Shown here piece after piece: positions 1-6,448 of a stretch of DNA of 9,003 nucleotides. How positions within the stretch are numbered: the first letter of the stretch is position 1; the number at the start of each line of letters is the position of its first letter. The translations under genes and the position numbers were made by a program. The notes under the pieces were generated by a model. It had not been told where the DNA came from. It was given only the letters and a program-made list of their open reading frames with translations, and did no database searches. This stretch comes from Candidatus Woesearchaeota archaeon. GTDB lineage: Archaea; Nanobdellota; Nanobdellia; Woesearchaeales; J091. Location: the NCBI GenBank assembly GCA_003695045.1, contig RFJB01000087.1:1-9003 (forward strand). Reading direction: 5' to 3'.

Positions 1-65
1 AGATAGACGGCATCTGCCTGAGGTAATAAAAACGGCAGGTTCTCTGTTCGTTTTTGCCTCTCGAC

Positions 66-72
66 GAGGTGA
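66..72 (+). promoter_or_regulatory. Shine-Dalgarno site of rps2
   Basis: GAGGTGA lies 5 nt ahead of the ATG at 78 and matches the pyrimidine-rich 3' end expected of archaeal 16S rRNA. It decides the start: an in-frame TTG at 54 would add eight residues but has no such site. The 65 bases before it hold no complete gene. One reading frame ends in TAA at 24-26, so they may be the tail of an upstream gene, but too little is present to name it. Confidence 0.8.
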
Positions 73-77
73 TTTTA

Positions 78-677
78 ATGAGTGAAGAAGAATTTTTAGT
101 TCCCAGCAAGCAGTATCTGAAAGCGGGCATTCACATAGGCACGAAGTTCAGGACCAAATACATGGAGAATTTCATCTACAAGACAAGGCCTGACGGGCTT
201 TCTGTTTTGAATCTTCAGAAGATTGACGAGCGCCTGGGTCTTGCTGCCAGCTTCCTTGCAAATTACGAGCCGGAAGAGATTGTTGTTGTTTGCAGGCGCG
301 AGAACGGCTGGAAGCCGGTCAAACTCTTTGGAAAGCTTGTCGGCGCCAAGGTTTTTGCAGGAAGGTATCCTCCCGGAGCTTTGACAAACCTTCAGCTTGA
401 GACATACTTCGAGCCCAAGGTCATGCTCGTCTGCGACTCATGGCCTGACAGGAACGCGGTTCAGGACGCGATAAAGATGGGTATCCCCGTTATTGCTCTC
501 TGCGATACCAACAACCAGGCGAACAACATTGACCTGGTGGTTCCCTGCAACAACAAGGGAAAGAAGAGCTTGGGGTTGATTTTCTACATTCTTGCGAGGG
601 AATATCTCCTGAAGAAAGGCAGGATAAAGTCGCCTGAGGAGTTTGAGTACTCTGACGAGGACTTCACAGAAGAGTAA
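78..677 (+). CDS. rps2: 30S ribosomal protein uS2 (archaeal type)
   Basis: This is the small-subunit protein uS2, which binds 16S rRNA at the head-body junction. The 199-residue product is full length for the archaeal form, which is shorter than bacterial S2. It shows the family's landmarks in order: a YLKAGIHIGT stretch (13-22), FIYKTRPDGL (32-41), a KIDER helix start (48-52), the GRYPPGALTN loop (95-104), the IPVIALCDTNN strand-turn (136-146) and the NNKGKKSLGLIFYILAREYL helix (158-177). The C-terminus is acidic (EEFEYSDEDFTEE), as in many archaeal uS2 proteins. The start is ATG 78, supported by a strong Shine-Dalgarno site. No TATA box is visible in the short upstream sequence, so it is probably co-transcribed with genes outside the window. 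In many archaea this gene ends a string that includes rpoN, rpoK and eno, but none of those can be confirmed here. Confidence 0.97.
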   Translation: MSEEEFLVPSKQYLKAGIHIGTKFRTKYMENFIYKTRPDGLSVLNLQKIDERLGLAASFLANYEPEEIVVVCRRENGWKPVKLFGKLVGAKVFAGRYPPGALTNLQLETYFEPKVMLVCDSWPDRNAVQDAIKMGIPVIALCDTNNQANNIDLVVPCNNKGKKSLGLIFYILAREYLLKKGRIKSPEEFEYSDEDFTEE

Positions 678-698
678 CCTTTGCAAAGTAGTAAATTT

Positions 699-708
699 TT
701 TATATTTT
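699..708 (+). promoter_or_regulatory. Archaeal TATA box ahead of the 738 gene
   Basis: TTTATATTTT sits in the AT-rich gap after rps2, with its centre about 35 nt ahead of the ATG at 738. Initiation about 25 nt downstream would give a leader of roughly 8-12 nt. The T-runs at 696-701, 705-708 and 712-717 could also serve as an archaeal oligo-T terminator for the rps2 transcript. Both roles are inferred. Confidence 0.5.
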
Positions 709-737
709 CTCTTTTTTCCTGTTTGGTGTGCGTTACC

Positions 738-1337
738 ATGTTCCAATCAATTTCAAAGCTCCTTGATTCTATTGCGCGAGGAATGGACACCTTTGACCTC
801 TCTCAGAGAGAACCGACAGCCCTCTCCTATTTCGAGTCAACGAGAATCGCCCCTTCTCTCTACGGCACCAATGATGTCTGGGCTTCCTACGAAGAAAGAC
901 CTGTCCTGAGAATGAACCTTGAAGAAATAACCGAGGCCCCGTATAGGAACGAAAACCTTCTCATCAGGATTCTTGATTCTCTTTCCGGAATGAACTCAAC
1001 CATTCCTCTCCTCATGAAACTCTACGATGCAGAAAACCCCGAGGTAGGTCTTGATATTGCAGTGCCATGGCTTGAAAAAGGGGATGCTGACAGGTTAAGA
1101 TCTCTCTCAGATTATGACCAGGTAATAATTGGCGGCATTTATTCAGCAAAAGCCATGCTCACCACTCCCGAGGACAACTCCTCGGAATTCGAGCGGCAAT
1201 ATGCTGTCGACGGATCTTCCAAACTTCTTCTCAGAGATATCAAGTACATACTGCACTTCGCCGCTTCCCCTGACTATTCCTCCGTTGTGGCAATGCCCGG
1301 CGTCAAGCTTTTTCTTCCTGACGGGAGAGAGTTTTGA
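738..1337 (+). CDS. Hypothetical 199-aa protein, convergent with radB
   Basis: I do not recognise this family. The product is 199 residues, contains no cysteine and has no membrane segment. It opens with an amphipathic helix (FQSISKLLDSIARGMDTF, 2-19). A mixed middle section follows, and then a predicted alpha/beta portion: LLIRILDSL (75-83), a helix around STIPLLMKLYD (87-97), the strand VGLDIAVPWL (103-112), the helix ADRLRSL (117-123) and the strand QVIIGGIYSAKAM (128-140). It ends in a short strand, KLFLPDGREF. The start at ATG 738 fits a TATA box at 699-708, and GGTG at 725-728 may be a weak ribosome binding site. A TTG at 681 in the same frame would add a hydrophobic leader but lies upstream of the promoter. 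The last 35 bp overlap the 3' end of radB on the other strand. The smooth codon pattern and the lack of a credible opposite gene argue that it is real. Being next to rps2 hints at a housekeeping role but does not prove one. Confidence 0.75.
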   Translation: MFQSISKLLDSIARGMDTFDLSQREPTALSYFESTRIAPSLYGTNDVWASYEERPVLRMNLEEITEAPYRNENLLIRILDSLSGMNSTIPLLMKLYDAENPEVGLDIAVPWLEKGDADRLRSLSDYDQVIIGGIYSAKAMLTTPEDNSSEFERQYAVDGSSKLLLRDIKYILHFAASPDYSSVVAMPGVKLFLPDGREF

Positions 1338-2022
1338 TCCCCTCAGAAACTATCATGAATTCCACCTCTGACTCTTCAGGAAGCGACCTGTGCTTTTTCA
1401 GAACAGCACGTCTCCTGCCCTTTCCTGTTCTGCCAAGTTCTATGATGCACTTGCTCGAATACCTCAGAAGGTTTCCTCCCACCATGCGCATGCTGTTGTC
1501 TTCAAAACTCTGCCACACCTGGTTTGTTACAAGCACCGGTATCTCCTTGGTTCTTGCCGTCTTTGATATCTTGTAAAGCTGCCTTCCAAGGTCCCTGTTT
1601 ATCTCTGTAACTTCATCAGGGTTGTCGTCTCTTTCTATCCTGTAGAGCGATGCCACCGAGTCAATCACGAAGAGTCCGGTGTCGTCGCTTATAATCTGGT
1701 CTATTCTGTCGAAGACGCTCTTCTGCTGCTCAAAGTCGGTTATCTTTATTACTATAATCTTGTCGAGAAGCTTCTTATAATCGGGAGCTATCTGCTTGAA
1801 TCTCTCCATGCTGAAGTTTCCTTCTGTGTCGGCATACACCACCTTCTTCCCGCTCCTTGCTACTGCGGCAGTTGCCAGCAGGCAAAGGTTCGTTTTTCCG
1901 CTCCCTCCGGAGCCGTATATTGTGGTGATTATTCCTTTCTCGTATCCCCCTTTCAAAAGGCGGTTGATGCACTCCGCTCCGGAGTCGATTCTTTCCGTCT
2001 CTTTTACGCTCCCGTCTTCCAT
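1303..2022 (-). CDS. radB: DNA repair and recombination protein RadB
   Basis: RadB is the archaeal RecA/Rad51 paralogue consisting of the ATPase core alone, and is thought to modulate RadA-driven homologous recombination. The 239-residue product is close to the usual RadB size. It lacks the N-terminal helix-hairpin-helix domain of RadA, as expected. The Walker A motif is GSGGSGKT (37-44), with the RecA-type YADTEG strand at 63-68. Walker B is LFVIDS (117-122). VLVTNQVW (about 174-181) is the strand with the conserved Asn-Gln, and the VGGNLLRYSSKCIIEL segment (about 192-207) matches the RadA/RadB core ending. The ATG at 2022 sits about 28 nt from an upstream TATA box, so the mRNA is probably leaderless. 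No Shine-Dalgarno site is present. The gene diverges from the glycosylation operon and its 3' end overlaps the 738 gene. Its presence favours Euryarchaeota or DPANN over TACK archaea. Confidence 0.93.
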   Translation of the reverse strand: MEDGSVKETERIDSGAECINRLLKGGYEKGIITTIYGSGGSGKTNLCLLATAAVARSGKKVVYADTEGNFSMERFKQIAPDYKKLLDKIIVIKITDFEQQKSVFDRIDQIISDDTGLFVIDSVASLYRIERDDNPDEVTEINRDLGRQLYKISKTARTKEIPVLVTNQVWQSFEDNSMRMVGGNLLRYSSKCIIELGRTGKGRRRAVLKKHRSLPEESEVEFMIVSEGIKTLSRQEEKA

Positions 2023-2044
2023 GGAATAATGAAATTCCAGCGTG

Positions 2045-2055
2045 CTTTAAAAAAA
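2045..2055 (-). promoter_or_regulatory. TATA box of radB
   Basis: Read on the minus strand this is TTTTTTTAAAG, centred about 28 nt before the radB ATG at 2022. That is the spacing expected for a leaderless archaeal transcript. Confidence 0.6.
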
Positions 2056-2065
2056 TTGCGAAGCA

Positions 2066-2074
2066 TATTTAATA
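2066..2074 (+). promoter_or_regulatory. TATA box of the glycosylation operon
   Basis: TATTTAATA is centred about 27 nt before the ATG at 2097, and no Shine-Dalgarno site lies in between, so a leaderless mRNA is expected. Only about 10 bp (2056-2065) separate it from the leftward radB TATA box, and both TFB recognition elements would have to share that gap. Confidence 0.65.
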
Positions 2075-2096
2075 CATAACGCGGTCTTTTTGTCCC

Positions 2097-3605
2097 ATGA
2101 GGCGCTCCACTAAATGGTTCCTGGCTGCATTCTTCCTGCTGTCACTCTCAATCCGTCTTATCATTGCATACAACACCCCTTACTTTGATGACTCCGCCTA
2201 CTTCCTGATGCGGAACATAGAGAGCATTCAGAAATCCGGGGTTCCGCTCTTTGAGGACTCATCCATAGTCGGAAACAGGATTTCCTTTTTTCCTCCATTT
2301 TATCATTATGTCATGGCTTTCCTTGATTTTTTCTTTCCGCTTGACTTTTCTCTGCGCATCTTTCCAAATCTCTTCGCATCATTTATAGTGTTTGTTTCAT
2401 ACTTCCTCGCCTTTGAGCTTACCTCAAACGAGAAAGCGGCGTTGGTGGCATCTTTTGCTTCTCTTCTTTCTCCCGCATACCTCTTTGAGACCGTCACATC
2501 GGCCTCTTCCCTTTCTCTTGCTGCTCCGATGTTTTTCCTCTCGGCGTATTTCTTTATCATTTCAAGAAAGAACGAAAAGTACGCAGGCATTTTCCTGGCT
2601 TCTCTCGTTTTTCTGATTTTCACTTCAACAATCTCCCTTCTTTTTGCCCTCTCTCTTCTCCTGTGTCTTCTTTTCCTGAGAATGTCAAGGACAAAGGTCA
2701 TGCGAAGCGATGTTGAACTCTCTGTTTTCTCGGTTTTTCTTGTTCTCTGGCTTTACCTTCTGCTCTACAAGAGAACTCTGATATCAGAAAGGGTTTCTGC
2801 CCTGTTCCAGACGCTTCCAAATGCTGTTTCAGCGCCTTTCCTGCCGTCGCTGGCAGAGCAGATTTTTCTTGTTGGCGTGGTTCCCCTGCTTGCCGGAATA
2901 TACGTAATCCACAAGCAGTCCCTTGTCGAACGCAAGAGGGGATTTTATCTTCTCCTGAGTTTTGTTCTCATATCATGGTCTGCGTGGAAGATTAAGGTTC
3001 TTGATTCATCCTCCGCTCTGGTTATCCTTTCCCTCTCCTTCTCGGTTCTGCTGGCTGACTATGTCGTGCTTTTTTCGTCTTACGTTGCTAAACTGAGGTT
3101 TTCCCCCGCAAGAAGCATTGCGTTGCGCTCTTTGGTCCTGCTGCTTTTCATTACCTCTGTTTTTCCGGGCTTTTACTTTTCCTCCCTGAAGGAGAGCCAC
3201 CTGACTTCCCCTGAAGTCGTCGATGCGCTTCTCTGGCTCAAGTATTCCTCTCCCAGTGAAGAGAAGGTTGTTGCTGCAAGCCCGCTGCACAGTTCGCTTG
3301 TTTCATATGTTTCCGGCTCGAAGGTGGTGCTTGACCGGAACATCCACGGAATTAATCATCCTCTCGTTCGCCTTCAGGACCTGATAAACCTGTACCGCTC
3401 GCCTTTTAAGACGTCTGTGCTTGAAATCACAGACAGGTATTCCATTACTCATGTCCTGCTCTCTGATAAGGAGAGAGCATACTTTGGCATATCTGACATC
3501 GCCTACTCCGACTCAAGGTGCTTTAAGCTTGTCTACAACGGCTACGAGAAGGTAAAGATTTACAGGGTTCTCTGCTCCCTTTCCGGCTCAGGAGGCGGTG
3601 CTTGA
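2097..3605 (+). CDS. STT3-like GT-C membrane protein, first of a tandem pair
   Basis: This looks like a GT-C fold enzyme or relative that works on the outer face of the membrane with a polyprenyl-linked donor. The 502 residues comprise an N-terminal membrane helix (7-24), an outer loop with acidic residues D31 and D32 followed by SAYFLMRN, then about ten more hydrophobic segments to about residue 357. A soluble C-terminal domain follows (360-502). That domain runs through a strand-loop region (VVAASPLHSSLVSYVSGSKV, 391-410) and a DRYSITHVLLSD stretch (446-457), which match in position the parts of STT3/AglB that hold WWDYG and the following fold. The WWDYG motif itself is absent, so oligosaccharyltransferase activity is doubtful. 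Cysteines 475 and 492 lie in the outer domain. It shares layout and several segments with the next gene, suggesting an old duplication. The start is ATG 2097, leaderless. It could also be a polyprenyl-phosphate-sugar mannosyltransferase. Confidence 0.75.
   Translation: MRRSTKWFLAAFFLLSLSIRLIIAYNTPYFDDSAYFLMRNIESIQKSGVPLFEDSSIVGNRISFFPPFYHYVMAFLDFFFPLDFSLRIFPNLFASFIVFVSYFLAFELTSNEKAALVASFASLLSPAYLFETVTSASSLSLAAPMFFLSAYFFIISRKNEKYAGIFLASLVFLIFTSTISLLFALSLLLCLLFLRMSRTKVMRSDVELSVFSVFLVLWLYLLLYKRTLISERVSALFQTLPNAVSAPFLPSLAEQIFLVGVVPLLAGIYVIHKQSLVERKRGFYLLLSFVLISWSAWKIKVLDSSSALVILSLSFSVLLADYVVLFSSYVAKLRFSPARSIALRSLVLLLFITSVFPGFYFSSLKESHLTSPEVVDALLWLKYSSPSEEKVVAASPLHSSLVSYVSGSKVVLDRNIHGINHPLVRLQDLINLYRSPFKTSVLEITDRYSITHVLLSDKERAYFGISDIAYSDSRCFKLVYNGYEKVKIYRVLCSLSGSGGGA
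3591..3600 (+). promoter_or_regulatory. Ribosome binding site inside the 2097 gene's 3' end
   Basis: GGAGG (3591-3595) followed by GGTG (3597-3600) lies within the last codons of the upstream gene. It is well placed for ATG 3607, 11 and 6 nt away, but too close for the in-frame GTG at 3598. The Gly/Ala-rich tail of the upstream protein (SGSGGGA) is largely a by-product of this site. Confidence 0.6.
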
Positions 3606-3606
3606 A

Positions 3607-5166
3607 ATGAAACTGAACCGTGCCAGAAGAAAAAGAGCAACCGGCAGCAGGCAGAGAAAATTGTCTCTTCCTCCAGTTCCTCCTTTTTACGAGCGCCACC
3701 CTCTTCTCGTGCTTACCCTGCTGTTCGTGTTTGTCCTCTCTTTTGGCTGGTGGTTTCGCTCAGCGTTCTTTAATTCTATACTCCCCGGTTCAGAGCCGTA
3801 TTATCACATGAAAATATCCGAAATTGTTCTGGCAAAGGGCTTTACAGAAACAGAGTTTCTCACAGGCGCTCCCCGGCATTTCCTCCTGACTCCTTTTTAC
3901 GTGCTTGCTTCAAACATTATTTACTTTCTCGGAACTTATTCTGCTGCTCGTCTGCTGCCTCCTCTGTTCTCATACCTCTCTCTTGTTCTCCTCTGGGCTC
4001 TTCTTTCCCTTTTCAGAATTTCCACAAGGAAAAAATTCTTTGTCTGCTTCTCGTTTGTTATCTCGCCGGCATTTATATCTCTGGTCTTTCTTTATCTTCC
4101 TCACTCCTTTGATCTTTTCCTCCTTCTGTTTTCTGTATTTGCCATTCACAGCAGGAGTTCTTTCTGGCGTTTGACAGGTCTTTTCTCTTCCCTCCTGCTT
4201 TCTGCAAGCGGGTTTTCTCATTATGCTTCTTTTGTTTTGATTGTTCTCTTTATGCTGCGCTCCAGGAACCTTTTGAAGGTTCCCTCGCTTTCCAGAAAGA
4301 AGTTTCTCCATTTGGTTCTCCTTTTGTCTTCACTCTCTTTCGTAGCAAGATTCTCTCTCTTTCTGCCCAAGATTCCTTTTTCAGAGTCCCTGAAAACACT
4401 TCTGTCTGCGCACCCCCTAAATTTCCAGTCGGTCCTCCTGAGGTCGTTCACAATTTTTGGAGCAAAGCCCGGCCTGAGCTTATTTGCTGTCGTTCTGTCA
4501 TCCATTGCCCTTCTGCAGGGCTTGAAAAGAAAAAAGGTGCTTGCCCCTCTTTACATCCTCTCCGCTGTCCTGTTGCTGCTCTTCCTTTTCGGCTCCGGTT
4601 TTTCTCTTGTTGTCCTGTCGCTCCTTATGGCTTTCGCTTCCGGTTTTGTAATTGATTTCTTCCTTTCCCGTGACTGGTCATTAATGGTTCTCCGGGAGTT
4701 CACAGCATGGCTGCTCGTTTGCGGCCTGCTGTTTGCCGGCGCAGTCCAGTTCTCAGCCATAATCCACTCAAGACCCGGTCCGAACGATGTTTCAGCACTG
4801 AAAGACCTCTCGCTGCTTTGCAGCCAGAAGAGGGCTGTCGTTCTTTCCCATCAGGACAACGGCTTCTGGATTGAAGCAATATCTGATTGCCCTTCTTTTA
4901 CGGACGGCAACGCGCTTTTCTTTCCGGAGTCGGAATGGCGGCTGCAGGTCTCTGAACGTCTCTTTCGCACGAAAGAGTTAAATACTGCTCGGGAACTCTT
5001 GTCGGAGTTCAATATCGGCTATTTGCTTATTGACGAACCGATGAAGAGCGGAAAGGTCTGGTCTCTGCCCGATGACGGGCTCCTTTTCCTGCTTCGAAAT
5101 AACGAAACCTTTAAAAGAGAGGTTATGTATCCTGGTATAGAAATATGGTCAACTGACCTTTCATGA
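3607..5166 (+). CDS. Divergent STT3/AglB-like GT-C protein with degenerate WWDYG
   Basis: Residues 1-30 are basic and cytoplasmic. A first membrane helix follows (31-48), then the outer loop PGSEPYYHMKISE (60-72), which resembles the first catalytic-loop motif of STT3 (Asp-x-Tyr-Tyr-His) with Glu63 in place of Asp. PHSFD (165-169) sits where the second acidic motif of the family would fall. About eleven hydrophobic segments run to about residue 387, and a soluble outer domain fills 388-519. In that domain, VVLSHQDNGFWIEAISD (411-427) lines up by eye with the STT3 region containing WWDYG-YWI: the core has become HQDNG, keeping Asp417 and Gly419. The downstream EFNIGYLLIDEP (467-478) matches the matching part of the 2097 protein. 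Known STT3 enzymes transfer lipid-linked glycan to Asn of secreted proteins. With both key motifs altered, this copy may use another acceptor, act as a partner of the 2097 protein, or be inactive. ATG 3607 begins 1 nt after the upstream stop, so translation is probably coupled. Confidence 0.78.
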   Translation: MKLNRARRKRATGSRQRKLSLPPVPPFYERHPLLVLTLLFVFVLSFGWWFRSAFFNSILPGSEPYYHMKISEIVLAKGFTETEFLTGAPRHFLLTPFYVLASNIIYFLGTYSAARLLPPLFSYLSLVLLWALLSLFRISTRKKFFVCFSFVISPAFISLVFLYLPHSFDLFLLLFSVFAIHSRSSFWRLTGLFSSLLLSASGFSHYASFVLIVLFMLRSRNLLKVPSLSRKKFLHLVLLLSSLSFVARFSLFLPKIPFSESLKTLLSAHPLNFQSVLLRSFTIFGAKPGLSLFAVVLSSIALLQGLKRKKVLAPLYILSAVLLLLFLFGSGFSLVVLSLLMAFASGFVIDFFLSRDWSLMVLREFTAWLLVCGLLFAGAVQFSAIIHSRPGPNDVSALKDLSLLCSQKRAVVLSHQDNGFWIEAISDCPSFTDGNALFFPESEWRLQVSERLFRTKELNTARELLSEFNIGYLLIDEPMKSGKVWSLPDDGLLFLLRNNETFKREVMYPGIEIWSTDLS

Positions 5167-5168
5167 GG
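5165..5168 (+). promoter_or_regulatory. Shine-Dalgarno site of the GT2 gene
   Basis: GAGG overlaps the TGA stop of the preceding gene and stands 8 nt ahead of ATG 5177, supporting operonic, Shine-Dalgarno-led translation. Confidence 0.6.
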
Positions 5169-5176
5169 CATGCATC

Positions 5177-6439
5177 ATGAACATATTCGTCAACATCCTC
5201 CTGTGGTTTTCATACCTCACTTCTCTTTATTTTGCGGTCTTCTGGCTTATGGTTCTTCTTTCGGATGAGAATCACAACCCGACCGACAGGAAGAAGAGAT
5301 GGAAGTCCTGGCCGATGGTTTCCATCGCTGTTCCTGCCTACAATGAAGAGGAAGCCATTGAAGCAACACTTAAATCGCTCGTTTCCCTTGACTATCCAAC
5401 AGACAAGCTGGAGATAATTGTTGTCAACGACGGAAGCACTGACAGGACAGAGCAGATTGTAACTGAATTCGCTGAAAAGCATCAGAACCGAAACATAAAG
5501 CTGATATCCCAGAAAAACGCAGGCAAGGGAGCCGCTCTCAACAGGGCTCTCTCGGAAGCGAAGGGTCAGTTCTTTGTCGTTATGGATGCGGACTCTTTCG
5601 TAAAGCCCGACGCTCTCAAGAAGCTTCTTGCTTATTTCACCTCGCCGGACATTGCCACTGTTCTGCCCGTTCTCAAGGTTCATGAGCCCAGGAATGTCCT
5701 CCAGAAGATGCAGTGGTACGAATACCTCATAAACATGTTCTATAAGGAACTCATGAGCAGGTTGAACTGCGTTCACGTGGCTCCCGGCCCTTTCTCTGTT
5801 TACAGGGCGGAAATCTTAAGAAAGGTGGGTGGCTTTGATGCAAACCACAATCTTACCGAAGACCTCGAGATTTCGCTTCGTTTGCAGTCCCACCACTACA
5901 GGATTGTTCAGGTTCTGGACACAGAGGTTATGACAATCGCCCCGGCGACATTCAAAGAGCTTTACAGGCAGCGCAACCGCTGGTACAAGGGCTCAATATA
6001 CAATGCACTCAAATACAAAAAGCTGATTTTTAACAAGCAGTACGGGGATTTCGGCCTGATGCAGATGCCAACAATAATCCTCTCCGGAATGATAGCCCTC
6101 ATCATGATTACCTCTATTGCATACTACACTTTCAAGCCGTATGTGCTTTATTTCAAGAATCTCTCCTATGTTGATTTTGACATGTGGACTTTCATCAGGG
6201 ACTTCACTCCGCGCTTCAATCTGTTGGACCTCAATTACACAACTCTTGCTGTTGCTTTCGTTATGCTTGGCGTGTCAGTTTACATCTTCAAGAAAGCGCA
6301 TCATTCAACAAAGGAGGAAATAAAGAAGCACGGAATCCTCCCGATAGTTGCCTACATGTTCCTTTACTTTCTTGTGCTCGGAACAATGTGGGTCGGCATA
6401 AGCATTGACATGCTCAGAGGTAAAAAACAGCACTGGTAG
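5177..6439 (+). CDS. Membrane-bound processive-type family 2 glycosyltransferase
   Basis: This 420-residue enzyme has one N-terminal membrane helix (about 3-28), a cytoplasmic GT-A catalytic domain (about 45-285) and three C-terminal membrane segments (about 297-318, 353-371 and 386-408). The catalytic motifs are all visible. AVPAYNEEE (51-59) opens the nucleotide-binding fold. VNDGSTD (83-89) holds the nucleotide-contacting Asp85. DAD (137-139) binds the metal and sugar diphosphate. TEDLEISLRL (227-236) holds the catalytic-base Asp229, and QRNRW (265-269) is the QxxRW signature. QxxRW and the flanking membrane helices are typical of synthases such as BcsA, NodC, PgaC and HasA, which elongate a beta-linked polymer and move it through the membrane. 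The donor sugar cannot be read from the sequence. It could also extend a lipid-linked glycan rather than make a free polymer. It lies 10 nt after the STT3-like gene and 9 nt before the thioredoxin-like gene, within one operon. Confidence 0.92.
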   Translation: MNIFVNILLWFSYLTSLYFAVFWLMVLLSDENHNPTDRKKRWKSWPMVSIAVPAYNEEEAIEATLKSLVSLDYPTDKLEIIVVNDGSTDRTEQIVTEFAEKHQNRNIKLISQKNAGKGAALNRALSEAKGQFFVVMDADSFVKPDALKKLLAYFTSPDIATVLPVLKVHEPRNVLQKMQWYEYLINMFYKELMSRLNCVHVAPGPFSVYRAEILRKVGGFDANHNLTEDLEISLRLQSHHYRIVQVLDTEVMTIAPATFKELYRQRNRWYKGSIYNALKYKKLIFNKQYGDFGLMQMPTIILSGMIALIMITSIAYYTFKPYVLYFKNLSYVDFDMWTFIRDFTPRFNLLDLNYTTLAVAFVMLGVSVYIFKKAHHSTKEEIKKHGILPIVAYMFLYFLVLGTMWVGISIDMLRGKKQHW

Positions 6440-6443
6440 GGGG
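6439..6443 (+). promoter_or_regulatory. G-rich ribosome binding site deciding a TTG start
   Basis: The run of G's after TA of the preceding TAG stop (TAGGGGGT) lies 5 nt before TTG 6449. The next in-frame ATG, at 6467, lacks any such site, so the TTG is preferred. Confidence 0.5.
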
Positions 6444-6448
6444 TCGTA

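Noticed and set aside
14..38. Possible hairpin CTGCC/GGCAG and T-run at 51-55 as a terminator ahead of rps2
   Set aside because: The stem is only 5 bp with a 15-nt loop and is not directly followed by the T-run. It is indistinguishable from chance.
438..790. Minus-strand frames across the end of rps2
   Set aside because: They oppose a conserved ribosomal protein gene and cross a likely promoter/terminator region. No family features are present.
2306..4760. Several minus-strand frames of 69-131 codons under the two STT3-like genes
   Set aside because: The coding strand is pyrimidine-rich because of membrane helices, so the reverse strand is purine-rich and yields long Lys/Arg/Glu-rich frames with few stops. 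They have low-complexity content and no start signals.
2097..5166. Calling either GT-C protein AglB outright
   Set aside because: The WWDYG motif is missing in one and degenerate in the other, and the first acidic loop motif is altered. A canonical AglB function is not supported by the sequence.
5210..5776. 188-codon open frame on the minus strand inside the GT2 gene
   Set aside because: The plus strand encodes every GT2 catalytic motif across this span. The antisense protein has no recognisable motif and no ribosome binding site or promoter, and is open because codons giving reverse stops are rare here.
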